Source of the DNA: JBDHUV01 sp039809365
Lineage (GTDB): Bacteria; Patescibacteriota; Microgenomatia; Levybacterales; GWA1-39-11
Direction: 5' to 3'
NCBI GenBank assembly: GCA_039809365.1
Contig: JBDHUV010000028.1
Location: forward strand, 1-9,043
DNA length: 9,043 nucleotides
The position numbers and the translations under genes are program-made. The notes below the pieces were generated by a model, which worked only from the letters and a program-made list of their open reading frames with translations, was not told the DNA's origin and did not search any database. Numbering within the stretch: the first letter of the stretch is position 1; the number at the start of each line of letters is the position of its first letter. This document shows positions 1 through 6,670 of the stretch, piece by piece.

Positions 1-53
1 AGAGCAAGAGATCTCCTTTTTGACCTAATTATTTTAGTTTGTTTTATCTCCAT
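1..53 (-). CDS. 5' fragment of a gene resembling YgjP/DUF45 metal-dependent hydrolases
   Basis: An ATG at 53 opens a minus-strand frame that runs without a stop to the left edge, giving about 17 residues beginning MEIKQTKIIRSKRR. A short N-terminus followed by a strand of the form 'xIxRSKRRxLxL' is what I know from the start of the YgjP-like (DUF45, M48-related) zinc metallopeptidase family. The diagnostic HExxH part lies outside the window, so this is a resemblance only. A TATAAT box 14 bp upstream of the ATG and the divergent arrangement with lepB support a real gene start. There is no Shine-Dalgarno. An overlapping GTG nine bases upstream is out of frame and stops quickly. Confidence 0.45.
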   Translation of the reverse strand, partial: MEIKQTKIIRSKRRSLA

Positions 54-67
54 TGGTATTCACGAAC

Positions 68-98
68 ATTATACACAAAAAAGTAGGTCTAAAATCAA
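68..98 (-). promoter_or_regulatory. Promoter of the left-edge minus-strand gene
   Basis: A perfect TATAAT lies at 73-68 on the minus strand. A TTGATT -35-like hexamer lies at 98-93, with a rather long 19-bp spacer. The predicted start of transcription, near 61, would leave a leader of only about 8 bases before the ATG at 53. Confidence 0.5.
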
Positions 99-108
99 AC
101 TCTTATTC

Positions 109-137
109 TTGACAATGAGATGAAAATGGAAGAAAAT
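109..137 (+). promoter_or_regulatory. lepB promoter, leaderless geometry
   Basis: A consensus TTGACA sits at 109-114. Seventeen bases on is GAAAAT (132-137), which matches TATAAT at four of six positions. Transcription would start near 144-146, that is on or just before the lepB ATG. There is no SD at a useful distance: the GGAAG at 128-132 lies upstream of the predicted transcript. A five-codon ATG...TAG frame at 126-143 also lies upstream of the predicted start and is probably not transcribed from this promoter. Confidence 0.55.
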
Positions 138-145
138 ATGTAGGT

Positions 146-712
146 ATGCCATTTCTTCGAAAGTTATACTCCGTCCTTATTGATCTTTTTGAAACCTTAG
201 TAATTGCTGGAGGTATATTTGTTGTAATTTATGCCTTTTTATTCAGACCATACCAAGTTAACGGAGAATCAATGATGCCAAATTACTTAAATGGTGAATA
301 TATACTTACTAATCTAATAACACTCCGTTTAGGAGAAGTCGAAAAAGGAGAGGTAATTGTTTTTAAAGCACCTACAAACCATGAAAAAGATTATATTAAA
401 CGAGTTATTGCGGTCGCTGGAGATACAGTAATGATCCAAGATGGGAATGTATATGTAAATGGACAATTGCTTGATGAGTCAGAGTATCTCCCGAGTACAT
501 TTACTACTTCTAATGGGAACTTTATAAAGCCAGGTGAAAAACTTATTGTTCCACAAGATGAGTATTTTGTAATGGGTGACAATAGAAGTGCTAGTTCTGA
601 TTCTCGAGAATGGGGATTTGTAAAACGGAATGAAATAATCGGGAAATCTATGGTTGTGTACTGGCCACCAAGTGAATTTAAAATAGTTCACCAAGCACAA
701 TACGATAAATAG
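146..712 (+). CDS. lepB: Signal peptidase I
   Basis: This is a membrane-anchored serine protease that removes signal peptides from proteins crossing the membrane by the Sec or Tat route. The 188-residue length is typical of the short Gram-positive-like form. One N-terminal membrane anchor (about residues 14-34) is followed by the catalytic Ser42 in the motif NGESMMPNY and the general base Lys85 in DYIKRVIAVAGD. The late box FVMGDNRSASSDSREWG spans about 141-157, with the GDNR at 144-147. All family boxes are present and in order, so the enzyme should be active. The ATG at 146 is fixed by the promoter just upstream, which leaves almost no leader. The gene is transcribed alone, divergent from the left-edge gene and convergent with parB. 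No clear terminator follows it. Confidence 0.96.
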   Translation: MPFLRKLYSVLIDLFETLVIAGGIFVVIYAFLFRPYQVNGESMMPNYLNGEYILTNLITLRLGEVEKGEVIVFKAPTNHEKDYIKRVIAVAGDTVMIQDGNVYVNGQLLDESEYLPSTFTTSNGNFIKPGEKLIVPQDEYFVMGDNRSASSDSREWGFVKRNEIIGKSMVVYWPPSEFKIVHQAQYDK

Positions 713-817
713 AATTAAACTTCTTATAACTCGTTACTTCCGTTTTATTTTAACTTAGTAATAGAAAAATTTTAAAAGTGGATTCTCAGAAAATATATAA
801 AAGAGGAAAACCTACAA

Positions 818-1633
818 TTAGTCTTTCATTAACTTCTCGTAAATTTCTTTAAGCTTAGGACCTGTCTCATCTTCACGACCTTTTACAGTAATAACAATTT
901 TTGCAGCAATTCTTGATTGATCAAAACGTACATCTGAAAATCCTTGTTTCTCTTTCAACGATTTTGCCATCTCCTCTTGTTCAGGAATATAAATCTTATC
1001 TCTCTTCTTTTGTGGCTCTTTCTGTTGAATCTCAGCTTTTACTTGTCGTGCAACTTCTTCAGCCCCACGTACACTAATTCCCTCTACTAAAATACGTTTA
1101 AATGCTGCTAACATGAGCTTGTGGTCACCAATTGAGATAAGTGGACGTACGTGCCCTTCTGTAATTACTCCTGCTGCTAATGCATCTTTAATAGCATCTG
1201 GAAGTGTCAACAATCGAATACTGTTTGAGATATAAGGAAGTGACTTACCAACCTGTTTTGCAACTTCAGTTACAGACAATCCAAACTCATCAATAAGTCT
1301 TTTATATGCTTGTGCTTTCTCAACTGGATTCAAATCTTCTCTTTGAACGTTCTCAACGATTGACATCTCAAGCATTTGTTGAGGTGTTGTCTCTTTTACC
1401 ACAACAGGAACTTTATGAAGACCCAAAATTTTGGAAGCTCTCCAACGGCGTTCACCTGCAATAATCTGATATCCTGCTGGAGTTTTTGCAACAACAATTG
1501 GTTCTAATATTCCTTGTTCACGAATTGAATTCACAAGATCTGTCAGACTTTCCGGAGAAATAAGTCCTCTTGGTTGAAGAGGATTAGGTTGTAATAACGA
1601 GGTTTCTAATTCTACAATGCGAAGTTCATCCAT
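818..1633 (-). CDS. parB: ParB/Spo0J-family chromosome partition protein
   Basis: ParB proteins bind parS sites near the origin and slide as CTP-dependent clamps, helping ParA segregate the chromosome. The 271 residues show the N-terminal CTP-binding ParB domain with 'NPLQPR' (17-22), the GERRWRAS box at 60-67 and ENVQRED at 94-100. A helix-turn-helix follows at about 119-141 (SVTEVAKQVGKSLPYISNSI), then the helical linker and a basic, charged C-terminal region that should dimerise. Length is usual for the family. The ATG overlaps the end of rpmA by 8 bp and is preceded by a strong SD, so it is translated with the ribosomal operon. No parA is in the window and I found no match to the classical parS palindrome, so whether it acts on the origin or as a Noc-like relative cannot be decided here. 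Confidence 0.92.
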   Translation of the reverse strand: MDELRIVELETSLLQPNPLQPRGLISPESLTDLVNSIREQGILEPIVVAKTPAGYQIIAGERRWRASKILGLHKVPVVVKETTPQQMLEMSIVENVQREDLNPVEKAQAYKRLIDEFGLSVTEVAKQVGKSLPYISNSIRLLTLPDAIKDALAAGVITEGHVRPLISIGDHKLMLAAFKRILVEGISVRGAEEVARQVKAEIQQKEPQKKRDKIYIPEQEEMAKSLKEKQGFSDVRFDQSRIAAKIVITVKGREDETGPKLKEIYEKLMKD

Positions 1634-1877
1634 TTACTACCTCCACGTACTGTTTGCCGCGAAGTTTCTTAAATTCTACCTTACCTGATTCTACTGCAAA
1701 TATTGTGTAATCTTTTCCAAGACCAGTACCTTTTCCTGCGTGAAATTTAGTACCTTTTTGACGAACAATAATATTACCAGCTTTTACTGTTTGTCCACCA
1801 AAAAGTTTAACGCCTAAGCGCTTTGCGATCGAATCTCTATTTCCTTTTACTGCTCCTGTAGATTTTGTATGTGCCAT
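1626..1877 (-). CDS. rpmA: 50S ribosomal protein L27
   Basis: L27 is a large-subunit protein whose N-terminal tail reaches the peptidyl-transferase centre. The 83 residues carry the family core: MAHTKSTG at the start, NRDSIAKRLGVK at 13-24, FGGQTVKAGNIIVRQ at 26-40, GTKFHAGKGTGLGKDYTIFA at 42-61 and a final KYV-like strand. The tail has TKSTGAVKGN where many bacteria have KKGGGS. It begins directly with Met-Ala-His, so there is no sign of the cleaved extension known from Firmicutes. The gene lies 55 bp after rplU in the usual L21-L27 order, though without the small ysxB-type gene some bacteria place between them. It ends in a TGA that overlaps the start of parB. I see no convincing promoter of its own. 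Confidence 0.96.
   Translation of the reverse strand: MAHTKSTGAVKGNRDSIAKRLGVKLFGGQTVKAGNIIVRQKGTKFHAGKGTGLGKDYTIFAVESGKVEFKKLRGKQYVEVVNG
1639..1644 (-). promoter_or_regulatory. Strong Shine-Dalgarno of parB, inside rpmA
   Basis: On the minus strand GGAGGT ends five bases before the parB ATG, within the last codons of rpmA. It is one of only two near-perfect SD sequences seen in the window and fixes the parB start at 1633. It also implies that the host's 16S rRNA keeps a normal anti-SD. Confidence 0.8.
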
Positions 1878-1899
1878 ATTTTTACTCTATATAATATTC

Positions 1900-1921
1900 T
1901 TGTCCAAATCAACTAGGACAA
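1900..1921 (-). other. Hairpin between rplU and rpmA
   Basis: TTGTCC and GGACAA form a perfect 6-bp inverted repeat around a 10-base loop, in the 55-bp gap between the two ribosomal-protein genes. No U-run follows it on either strand, so it is not a standard terminator. A processing site, a partial attenuator or chance are all possible. Confidence 0.35.
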
Positions 1922-1932
1922 ACTACTATCCA

Positions 1933-2289
1933 TTATTCGCTTTTAGTTTTTTTTGTCTCTTTTTGTGTATTACTACCAACTTGTATATCAGATATTTCTA
2001 CTCTAGTAAACTGCGGACGAAACCCAGTTACTCTGCGATGACGAGATTTTGCCTGGAAGCGTGCTGAGCGAACTTTATCTCCTTTAACAGAATCAATAAC
2101 TTTTGCTGATACTGCAGCTCCTGCGAGATACGGCATACCAATCTCAACAGAGCCATCAGATACCAACAGAAGAACTTTATCAAAGTTGACTTTGTCTCCT
2201 GCTTTCAAACCAAGACTGTCTACATCAAAGACCTGTCCTTTGGTAATTTTATATTGTTTTCCACCTGTTTCGATAACTGCGTATTGCAT
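1933..2289 (-). CDS. rplU: 50S ribosomal protein L21
   Basis: L21 is a large-subunit protein that binds 23S rRNA. The protein begins MQYAVIETGGKQYKI, the classic L21 N-terminus. It continues with the family's 'GDKV.FDKVLLL' segment (45-57) and the basic RNA-binding stretch KSRHRRVTGFRPQFTRVEI near residues 80-98, then a Lys/Thr-rich tail. That makes 118 residues, a little longer than the usual 103 because of the tail. The frame stays open for 14 more codons upstream to an ATG at 2331. That longer start is unlikely, because those codons cover the promoter and because homologues begin at the Met chosen here. It is the first gene of the rplU-rpmA-parB operon. Confidence 0.95.
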   Translation of the reverse strand: MQYAVIETGGKQYKITKGQVFDVDSLGLKAGDKVNFDKVLLLVSDGSVEIGMPYLAGAAVSAKVIDSVKGDKVRSARFQAKSRHRRVTGFRPQFTRVEISDIQVGSNTQKETKKTKSE

Positions 2290-2296
2290 AGGGACT

Positions 2297-2325
2297 ATTG
2301 TATCAAAAAAAACACGATCGGTAAA
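2297..2325 (-). promoter_or_regulatory. rplU operon promoter, leaderless geometry
   Basis: On the minus strand TTTACC (2325-2320), a 17-bp spacer containing a run of eight T, and TACAAT (2302-2297) are followed by exactly seven bases and the rplU ATG at 2289. Transcription should start at about 2290. No SD precedes the ATG. The site lies in the 50-bp gap after rodA, so rplU is probably expressed independently of ileS-rodA, with possible read-through. Confidence 0.65.
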
Positions 2326-2339
2326 GCCCATAAGAATAT

Positions 2340-3419
2340 TTACCTGATTTCTAAGAGAGTTCTATTCTCATCCTCGTGTACCTGGGATATTATACCAAGA
2401 ATAATGAAATTTGTAAGTAGGGAACTTCCACCGTACGAAACAAATGGTAAAGTAATACCCACAATAGGTAAAAGAGCAAGATTCATCCCTATATTAAAAA
2501 ATATATGAGTTAAAAAGAGGAAATAAAATCCAGCAACTACTAAATATGTAAATGTATCTGTTGAAACTCGAAGTAACTGATAAATTTTATACAAAAAATA
2601 AATATATACTCCAATTAAAATTGTAACTCCAACGAATCCAAGATTCTCAGCAATCGTTGCAAATATAAAGTCAGTATGGCGCTCAGGCAAGAACTGTAAT
2701 AACGTTTGAGTAGAATTACCGAAGCCTTTTCCTAAAAACCCACCACTTCCAATAGATATGAGCGCTTGAATAGCATTATATGAGATACCATATGGATCAT
2801 GGGTTATATCTAAAAACGATGTTATTCTATCTTTCTGATATTGATGAAGTGTGTGATAAAGAAGAGGAACAGGAATTGCTACTAATAGACCAGTAACAAA
2901 AAAATATAACGGTCTGAACCCATACATAATAAGCATAAATCCAAAACTTGCAGCATATACCAACGCATTCCCAAGATCAGGTTGTTTTAATACAAGCAAA
3001 AATACAGGGATAAAAAGAAGAATTGATTTAATATATGTCATGAGACTTTTTGATTTACTTGATGATAAAAAATGCGCAATGAAAATAAGAAAAAATGGTT
3101 TAATAACTTCTGAAACTTGTAGTCTAAATCCAAATATCTCTAACCATCTTGCAGAACCTCTTGCCTCTACTCCAATAAAAAACACAATAATGAGCCCTAT
3201 GATGCCTACAATATAAATGTATTTAGATAATATTCCTATTATTCTGTAATCAATATGAAGAATAATAAAATATGTAATAAGTGCCAAGATAAGAGCGATG
3301 AGTTGTTGCTTAAAAAATGAAAAATCGAGTATATAAAATGAGACAAGACCAAATAAGACCAAAACTAAGGCAGGTATAAGAAGAGTGCTATTTAAGTATT
3401 TGCGAGAAACTCTATACAT
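2340..3419 (-). CDS. rodA: Rod-shape SEDS peptidoglycan polymerase RodA
   Basis: RodA is the SEDS-family glycosyltransferase that polymerises glycan strands from lipid II in the membrane during elongation, working with a class B PBP. The 359 residues form about ten membrane helices. Family boxes are clear: GVEARGSARWLEIFGFRLQVSE-type region at 83-104 (shown only by its ends GVEARGSARW and QVSE), QPDLGNALV at 146-154, the long extracellular stretch with GSGGFLGKGFGNSTQT at 224-239 and FLPERHTDFIFATIAE at 243-258, and FVSYGGSSLL at 326-335. Asp250 in ERHTDF is at the position of the essential Asp of RodA. The HTDFIFA form favours RodA over FtsW. Its ATG shares one base with the ileS stop (TAATG) and has no strong SD, so translation is probably coupled. 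No PBP2 or mre gene is adjacent. Confidence 0.93.
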   Translation of the reverse strand: MYRVSRKYLNSTLLIPALVLVLFGLVSFYILDFSFFKQQLIALILALITYFIILHIDYRIIGILSKYIYIVGIIGLIIVFFIGVEARGSARWLEIFGFRLQVSEVIKPFFLIFIAHFLSSSKSKSLMTYIKSILLFIPVFLLVLKQPDLGNALVYAASFGFMLIMYGFRPLYFFVTGLLVAIPVPLLYHTLHQYQKDRITSFLDITHDPYGISYNAIQALISIGSGGFLGKGFGNSTQTLLQFLPERHTDFIFATIAENLGFVGVTILIGVYIYFLYKIYQLLRVSTDTFTYLVVAGFYFLFLTHIFFNIGMNLALLPIVGITLPFVSYGGSSLLTNFIILGIISQVHEDENRTLLEIR

Positions 3420-6283
3420 TATGCATTTTTGCGCACCACTACAAACTCAGAAGATTTAGTCAAAGAATCTACGAGGGCTTGTTTCTTTATCTCTTCTGTA
3501 AATTTTTCAGGCCATTCAGGGATTTGCACATCAACCATCTCATCAAACGTTGTACCGAGAATTTTTCTTTGTTGTTGTATTTTACGGATAATATCTCTCA
3601 TCTGGCCAGCCTCTAGATCTTGATTTGTGATATCAGTAAACTCTTCCTCTTTTGCACAAGCCCACTCATCAGATTTACCTCCATACTCCAATGAATATGT
3701 ATTAACCTCTGCTGCAACTACTTTAGCTACTTGCTCAGATAATTCTGTAGGTCCTGTGTAGGTCACAGTTTTTAATGGCATTTTTACTGCAACTTGATGG
3801 CTTTTTCGCATCATCAAAATTTGGGACGCAACTTCCATAGCAGCAGTCATCTCCTCATCAAGCTTATTGTTTATACAACTGTCATTTACTTCTGGCCACT
3901 CAGTAAGATGTACTGATTCCTCTTCTGTAAGATTACGATAAATCTCTTCACTTAAAAATGGTGTTACAGGAGCAAGAAGTTTTACAACAGTGGTGAGCAC
4001 GTGATGAGTTGTTGTATAAAATGCATGAGAGTCTTGCTTGTCTTCAACACTTACTCCGACTCTTTCTCTACTTCTGCGTATATACCAGGTAGAAAATTCA
4101 GAAATGAATTTCTGCAAATGAACAATTGTCTCGACCGTATTATACCCATCAAGTGCTTTTGTAACATCTGTAACTAACGTATTAAGTTGAGATAAAATCC
4201 ATGTATCAAGAACATTTTCAGGCTTTCCAGATTGTGAATTTTTTGGAGACCAAGAATCTAAATTTGCATAGGTAACAAAAAAGTTATATGTATTCCAGAG
4301 TACTAACATCATTCCTCTTACTTGATTACGATAATTTTCTTCTGAGATTAAAATATCTTCTCCATGCATTACTGGGCTTCCCATTAAATACAATCTCAGA
4401 GCATCTCCTCCATACTTCGTAAGCATCTCTTTAGGATCTGGATAATTCCTAAAATTCTTACTCATCTTTCTTCCATCACTTCCTAGAATTACGCCTTCAA
4501 CTAAAACATTTTTAGATAAAATATTTTTGCCATCATCTCTTAGTTGAAGTGCAGTGGCAATAACATGCATCACATAAAACCAAGCTCTAATTTGACCTGT
4601 ATACTCTGCGATAAAATCCGGTGGGAAAAAGGATTTCGGATCTGTCTCACCTTCAAAAGGAAAATGTCTTTCTGCAAATGTTGCGCTTCCAGCTTCTATC
4701 CAGCTATCGAGAACTTCTGGAACTCTTTTTGCAGTTTTACCACACTTTTTGCAAGTTACGGTTACTCTATCTATTCCAGGTTTATGTAAATCAGTAATTG
4801 TCTGTCCTGAAGCTTGCTCAAGCTCTTTAATTGAACCAGGAACAAATCTTTCTCCACATCCACCCTCTGACTTACTGCATTCCCATACTGGAACTGGAGA
4901 TCCCCAATAACGATTACGAGAAATATTCCAATCTGGTGCATTCTCAAGACTCTTTAAAAATCTTCCATGTTTAAAATGTTTCGGATACCAGTTTACTTGT
5001 TCATTTGACTCCTTCATCGCAGGTTTTAACTGCTGTACGTCAACAAACCATGCATCTTTCGGGGCATAGTACAGACGTGTATGACAACGCCAACACAACG
5101 GAACATTATGAGGAAGATCCTCATCTTTATAAATAAGTCCACGTTCTGCAAGATCTTGATTAACCGCTTTATTTGCTTTCAGGTAATACATTCCACCAAA
5201 CTTTGGTACATCATTTTTAATCATTCCTTCTTCATCTAAATGCATCTCTATGTGAACATTGAGCTCTTTCATTACTTTCAAATCTTCTTCTCCATATGCT
5301 GCGATTGTGACAACACCTGTTCCTTCTTCAGCAGTAACAAAATCTCCTGGGATAATCTCAAACGCTTTCTCTCCTGGAGCAATTGGATAATAGTCATAGT
5401 GAGGAACAAATTTTTTACCCACTAATTCCGTGCCCATAAATTGATCAATTATTTTATACGTTGACTCATTCCCCAGTATTTTCTTTGTAGCTTCTGCAAG
5501 AATATATCTCTCGTTATTCTGCTCTACGGTAATATAGTCAAGTTCTGGATTTACTGCTAATGCAGGGGTCACAATTTTATTCCATGGAGTTGTTGACCAT
5601 GCTAAAATAAATACTTTTTCTTTATCATCAGTTACAAGCTCATATTTATATGTTGTTGCAGCATCAACTATCTCTTTATAGTTATCAGCATCCATAGCAA
5701 CCTCAAAATTAGAAATTGGAGTAGAACAATGAGGACAGTACAACGATACTCTCAAACCTTTATAGATATATCCTTTATCATACATCTGTTTAAATACCCA
5801 CATAACTGATTCCATGTATGGCAAGTCCCATGTCTTGTATGCATTTTTAAAATCTACCCATCTTCCAATATGTTCAACATACCACTCCCACTCATCAGAG
5901 ACTTGATTTACATAATGAAGACACCTCTCTATAAATTTCTCTATTCCAACTTTTTCTTCGATATCTCTTTTTCGAGTAATCCCAAGCTCTCCTTCAACTT
6001 TATTTTCAACTGGTAACCCATGACCGTCCCATCCCCACAATCTACGGACACGATACCCTTTCATTGTGTAATAACGACCAAATAAATCTTTCGGAAGACT
6101 AGATAACAAACTTCCATAATGAGGTAGTCCAGTAACAAATGGAGGACCATCTACAAATGCCCACGGCTTGTCCTCTGGACGAGAATCAATGGATTTTTGG
6201 AAAATATTATTTTCCTTCCAATACCTAAGGATTGCCTCCTCTATTTCTGGAAAATTTACTTTTGGGTTAACAGGTTTAAACAT
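3419..6283 (-). CDS. ileS: Isoleucyl-tRNA synthetase, type 2 (eukaryote/archaeal-like)
   Basis: This class I enzyme charges tRNA-Ile. The order of parts is normal: the signature GLPHYGSLLSS at 52-62, WGWDGHGLPVE at 83-93, the CP1 editing domain with STTPWNK at 230-236 and GTGVVTIAAYGEED at 321-334, NISRNRYWGSPVPVW at 453-467, KMSKN at 606-610, and the tRNA-binding helical region with WYIRRSRERV at 733-742. Its 954 residues are shorter than many type 2 enzymes (about 1030-1050). Cysteine pairs at 183/186, 397/400, 469/476 and 511/514 suggest zinc knuckles. The last three groups lie in the inserted module. Two departures stand out: HYGS for HxGH, and Thr326 where the editing site normally has His. 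The second is accompanied by a residue missing in the same loop. There is no T-box leader upstream; the promoter abuts the start codon. It is the first gene of an ileS-rodA pair. Confidence 0.96.
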   Translation of the reverse strand: MFKPVNPKVNFPEIEEAILRYWKENNIFQKSIDSRPEDKPWAFVDGPPFVTGLPHYGSLLSSLPKDLFGRYYTMKGYRVRRLWGWDGHGLPVENKVEGELGITRKRDIEEKVGIEKFIERCLHYVNQVSDEWEWYVEHIGRWVDFKNAYKTWDLPYMESVMWVFKQMYDKGYIYKGLRVSLYCPHCSTPISNFEVAMDADNYKEIVDAATTYKYELVTDDKEKVFILAWSTTPWNKIVTPALAVNPELDYITVEQNNERYILAEATKKILGNESTYKIIDQFMGTELVGKKFVPHYDYYPIAPGEKAFEIIPGDFVTAEEGTGVVTIAAYGEEDLKVMKELNVHIEMHLDEEGMIKNDVPKFGGMYYLKANKAVNQDLAERGLIYKDEDLPHNVPLCWRCHTRLYYAPKDAWFVDVQQLKPAMKESNEQVNWYPKHFKHGRFLKSLENAPDWNISRNRYWGSPVPVWECSKSEGGCGERFVPGSIKELEQASGQTITDLHKPGIDRVTVTCKKCGKTAKRVPEVLDSWIEAGSATFAERHFPFEGETDPKSFFPPDFIAEYTGQIRAWFYVMHVIATALQLRDDGKNILSKNVLVEGVILGSDGRKMSKNFRNYPDPKEMLTKYGGDALRLYLMGSPVMHGEDILISEENYRNQVRGMMLVLWNTYNFFVTYANLDSWSPKNSQSGKPENVLDTWILSQLNTLVTDVTKALDGYNTVETIVHLQKFISEFSTWYIRRSRERVGVSVEDKQDSHAFYTTTHHVLTTVVKLLAPVTPFLSEEIYRNLTEEESVHLTEWPEVNDSCINNKLDEEMTAAMEVASQILMMRKSHQVAVKMPLKTVTYTGPTELSEQVAKVVAAEVNTYSLEYGGKSDEWACAKEEEFTDITNQDLEAGQMRDIIRKIQQQRKILGTTFDEMVDVQIPEWPEKFTEEIKKQALVDSLTKSSEFVVVRKNA

Positions 6284-6290
6284 AGCTACA

Positions 6291-6319
6291 ATTGTACCGC
6301 ATAGCTATACATTCATCAA
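6291..6319 (-). promoter_or_regulatory. ileS-rodA promoter, leaderless geometry
   Basis: On the minus strand TTGATG (6319-6314), a 17-bp spacer and TACAAT (6296-6291) are followed by seven bases and the ileS ATG at 6283. The predicted start of transcription is 6284-6283. No SD is present. An 8-bp direct repeat, TAGCTATG, occurs once in the spacer (6307-6300) and once over the start codon (6288-6281), flanking the -10. Confidence 0.65.
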
Positions 6320-6326
6320 GATGAAC

Positions 6327-6360
6327 AAAGAAAAAGGCGGGAGATACTGTATCCCCCGCC
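6327..6360 (-). terminator. Intrinsic terminator of the 87-aa membrane-protein gene
   Basis: On the minus strand GGCGGG, a G-U pair and GATA form the left arm, CAG the loop, and TATC plus CCCGCC the right arm (6360-6336). That is an 11-bp stem, followed by TTTTTCTTT (6335-6327). It starts 15 bp after the stop codon of the small gene and just ahead of the ileS promoter, so it insulates ileS from upstream transcription. It is the only textbook terminator in the window. Confidence 0.92.
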
Positions 6361-6374
6361 ATGTAGGTACTCAC

Positions 6375-6638
6375 TCACTGCAAGAGTTTCAGTGCTCTTG
6401 CAGCCTTGAGAGCTGCATCTATTTGAGATGGAGTAACTCCTTCCACTTGTCCTGCTTCGATCGCCTGTATCATCTTCTGGACACTTTCAGGACTTGCCCT
6501 GTCTAGCGGTCCGAATACACGCGCAAAGTCAGGTCCATATTTTTCCATCCTGTGATTTTTACACTCAAGATGGATGTAGGAAAATGTTATCAGCATTACT
6601 CCCAGGATAGTCATGACAACGATAACAATGTCTCTCAT
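6375..6638 (-). CDS. Small single-pass membrane protein, unknown function
   Basis: I do not recognise this 87-residue protein. An N-terminal hydrophobic helix (about residues 4-22, IVIVVMTILGVMLITFSYI) is followed by a soluble part. That part holds the stretch YGPDFARVFGPLDRASPES at 34-52 and an amphipathic, Ala-rich C-terminal half ending AALKAARALKLLQ. It looks like a membrane-tethered helical domain facing the cytoplasm or the outside. The gene is clearly real: it has a TATAAT promoter, AGGAGG five bases before the ATG, and a strong terminator right after the stop. Its G+C, about 45% by my count, is well above the neighbouring genes, with more Leu/Ala codons ending in G or C. This may mean recent acquisition or different selection. 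It is transcribed away from the plus-strand membrane-protein gene. Confidence 0.82.
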   Translation of the reverse strand: MRDIVIVVMTILGVMLITFSYIHLECKNHRMEKYGPDFARVFGPLDRASPESVQKMIQAIEAGQVEGVTPSQIDAALKAARALKLLQ

Positions 6639-6643
6639 CCTGT

Positions 6644-6649
6644 CCTCCT
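6644..6649 (-). promoter_or_regulatory. Strong Shine-Dalgarno of the 87-aa gene
   Basis: AGGAGG on the minus strand ends five bases before the ATG at 6638, an ideal spacing. It fixes the start and contrasts with the SD-less first genes elsewhere in the window. Confidence 0.85.
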
Positions 6650-6670
6650 ATCGTGAGTTTGACCTACTTT

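Noticed and set aside
126..143. Five-codon upstream reading frame before lepB
   Set aside because: It overlaps the predicted -10 box, so the lepB transcript should begin after it.
713..817. Possible terminators between convergent lepB and parB
   Set aside because: Only weak pairings are present (for example GTTACT with AGTAAT across a 19-base loop, or AGG/CCT around TTTT), without a GC-rich stem plus U-run. Nothing else is seen in this gap.
2303..2319. Run of eight T after rodA as a terminator
   Set aside because: No stable stem precedes it. It fits better as the spacer of the rplU promoter.
3998..4003. CACGTG core as a possible parS site
   Set aside because: The flanking bases do not match the TGTTTC/GAAACA arms of the parS consensus, and it lies inside ileS.
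6168..6506. A 112-codon plus-strand frame
   Set aside because: It runs antisense across the 5' end of ileS, the ileS promoter, the terminator and part of the 87-aa gene. Its translation looks random and it has no SD or promoter.
6661..6670. GACCTACTTT, also found on the minus strand at 89-80 near another promoter
   Set aside because: Shared 10-mers are expected many times by chance at this length, and the positions relative to the two promoters differ.
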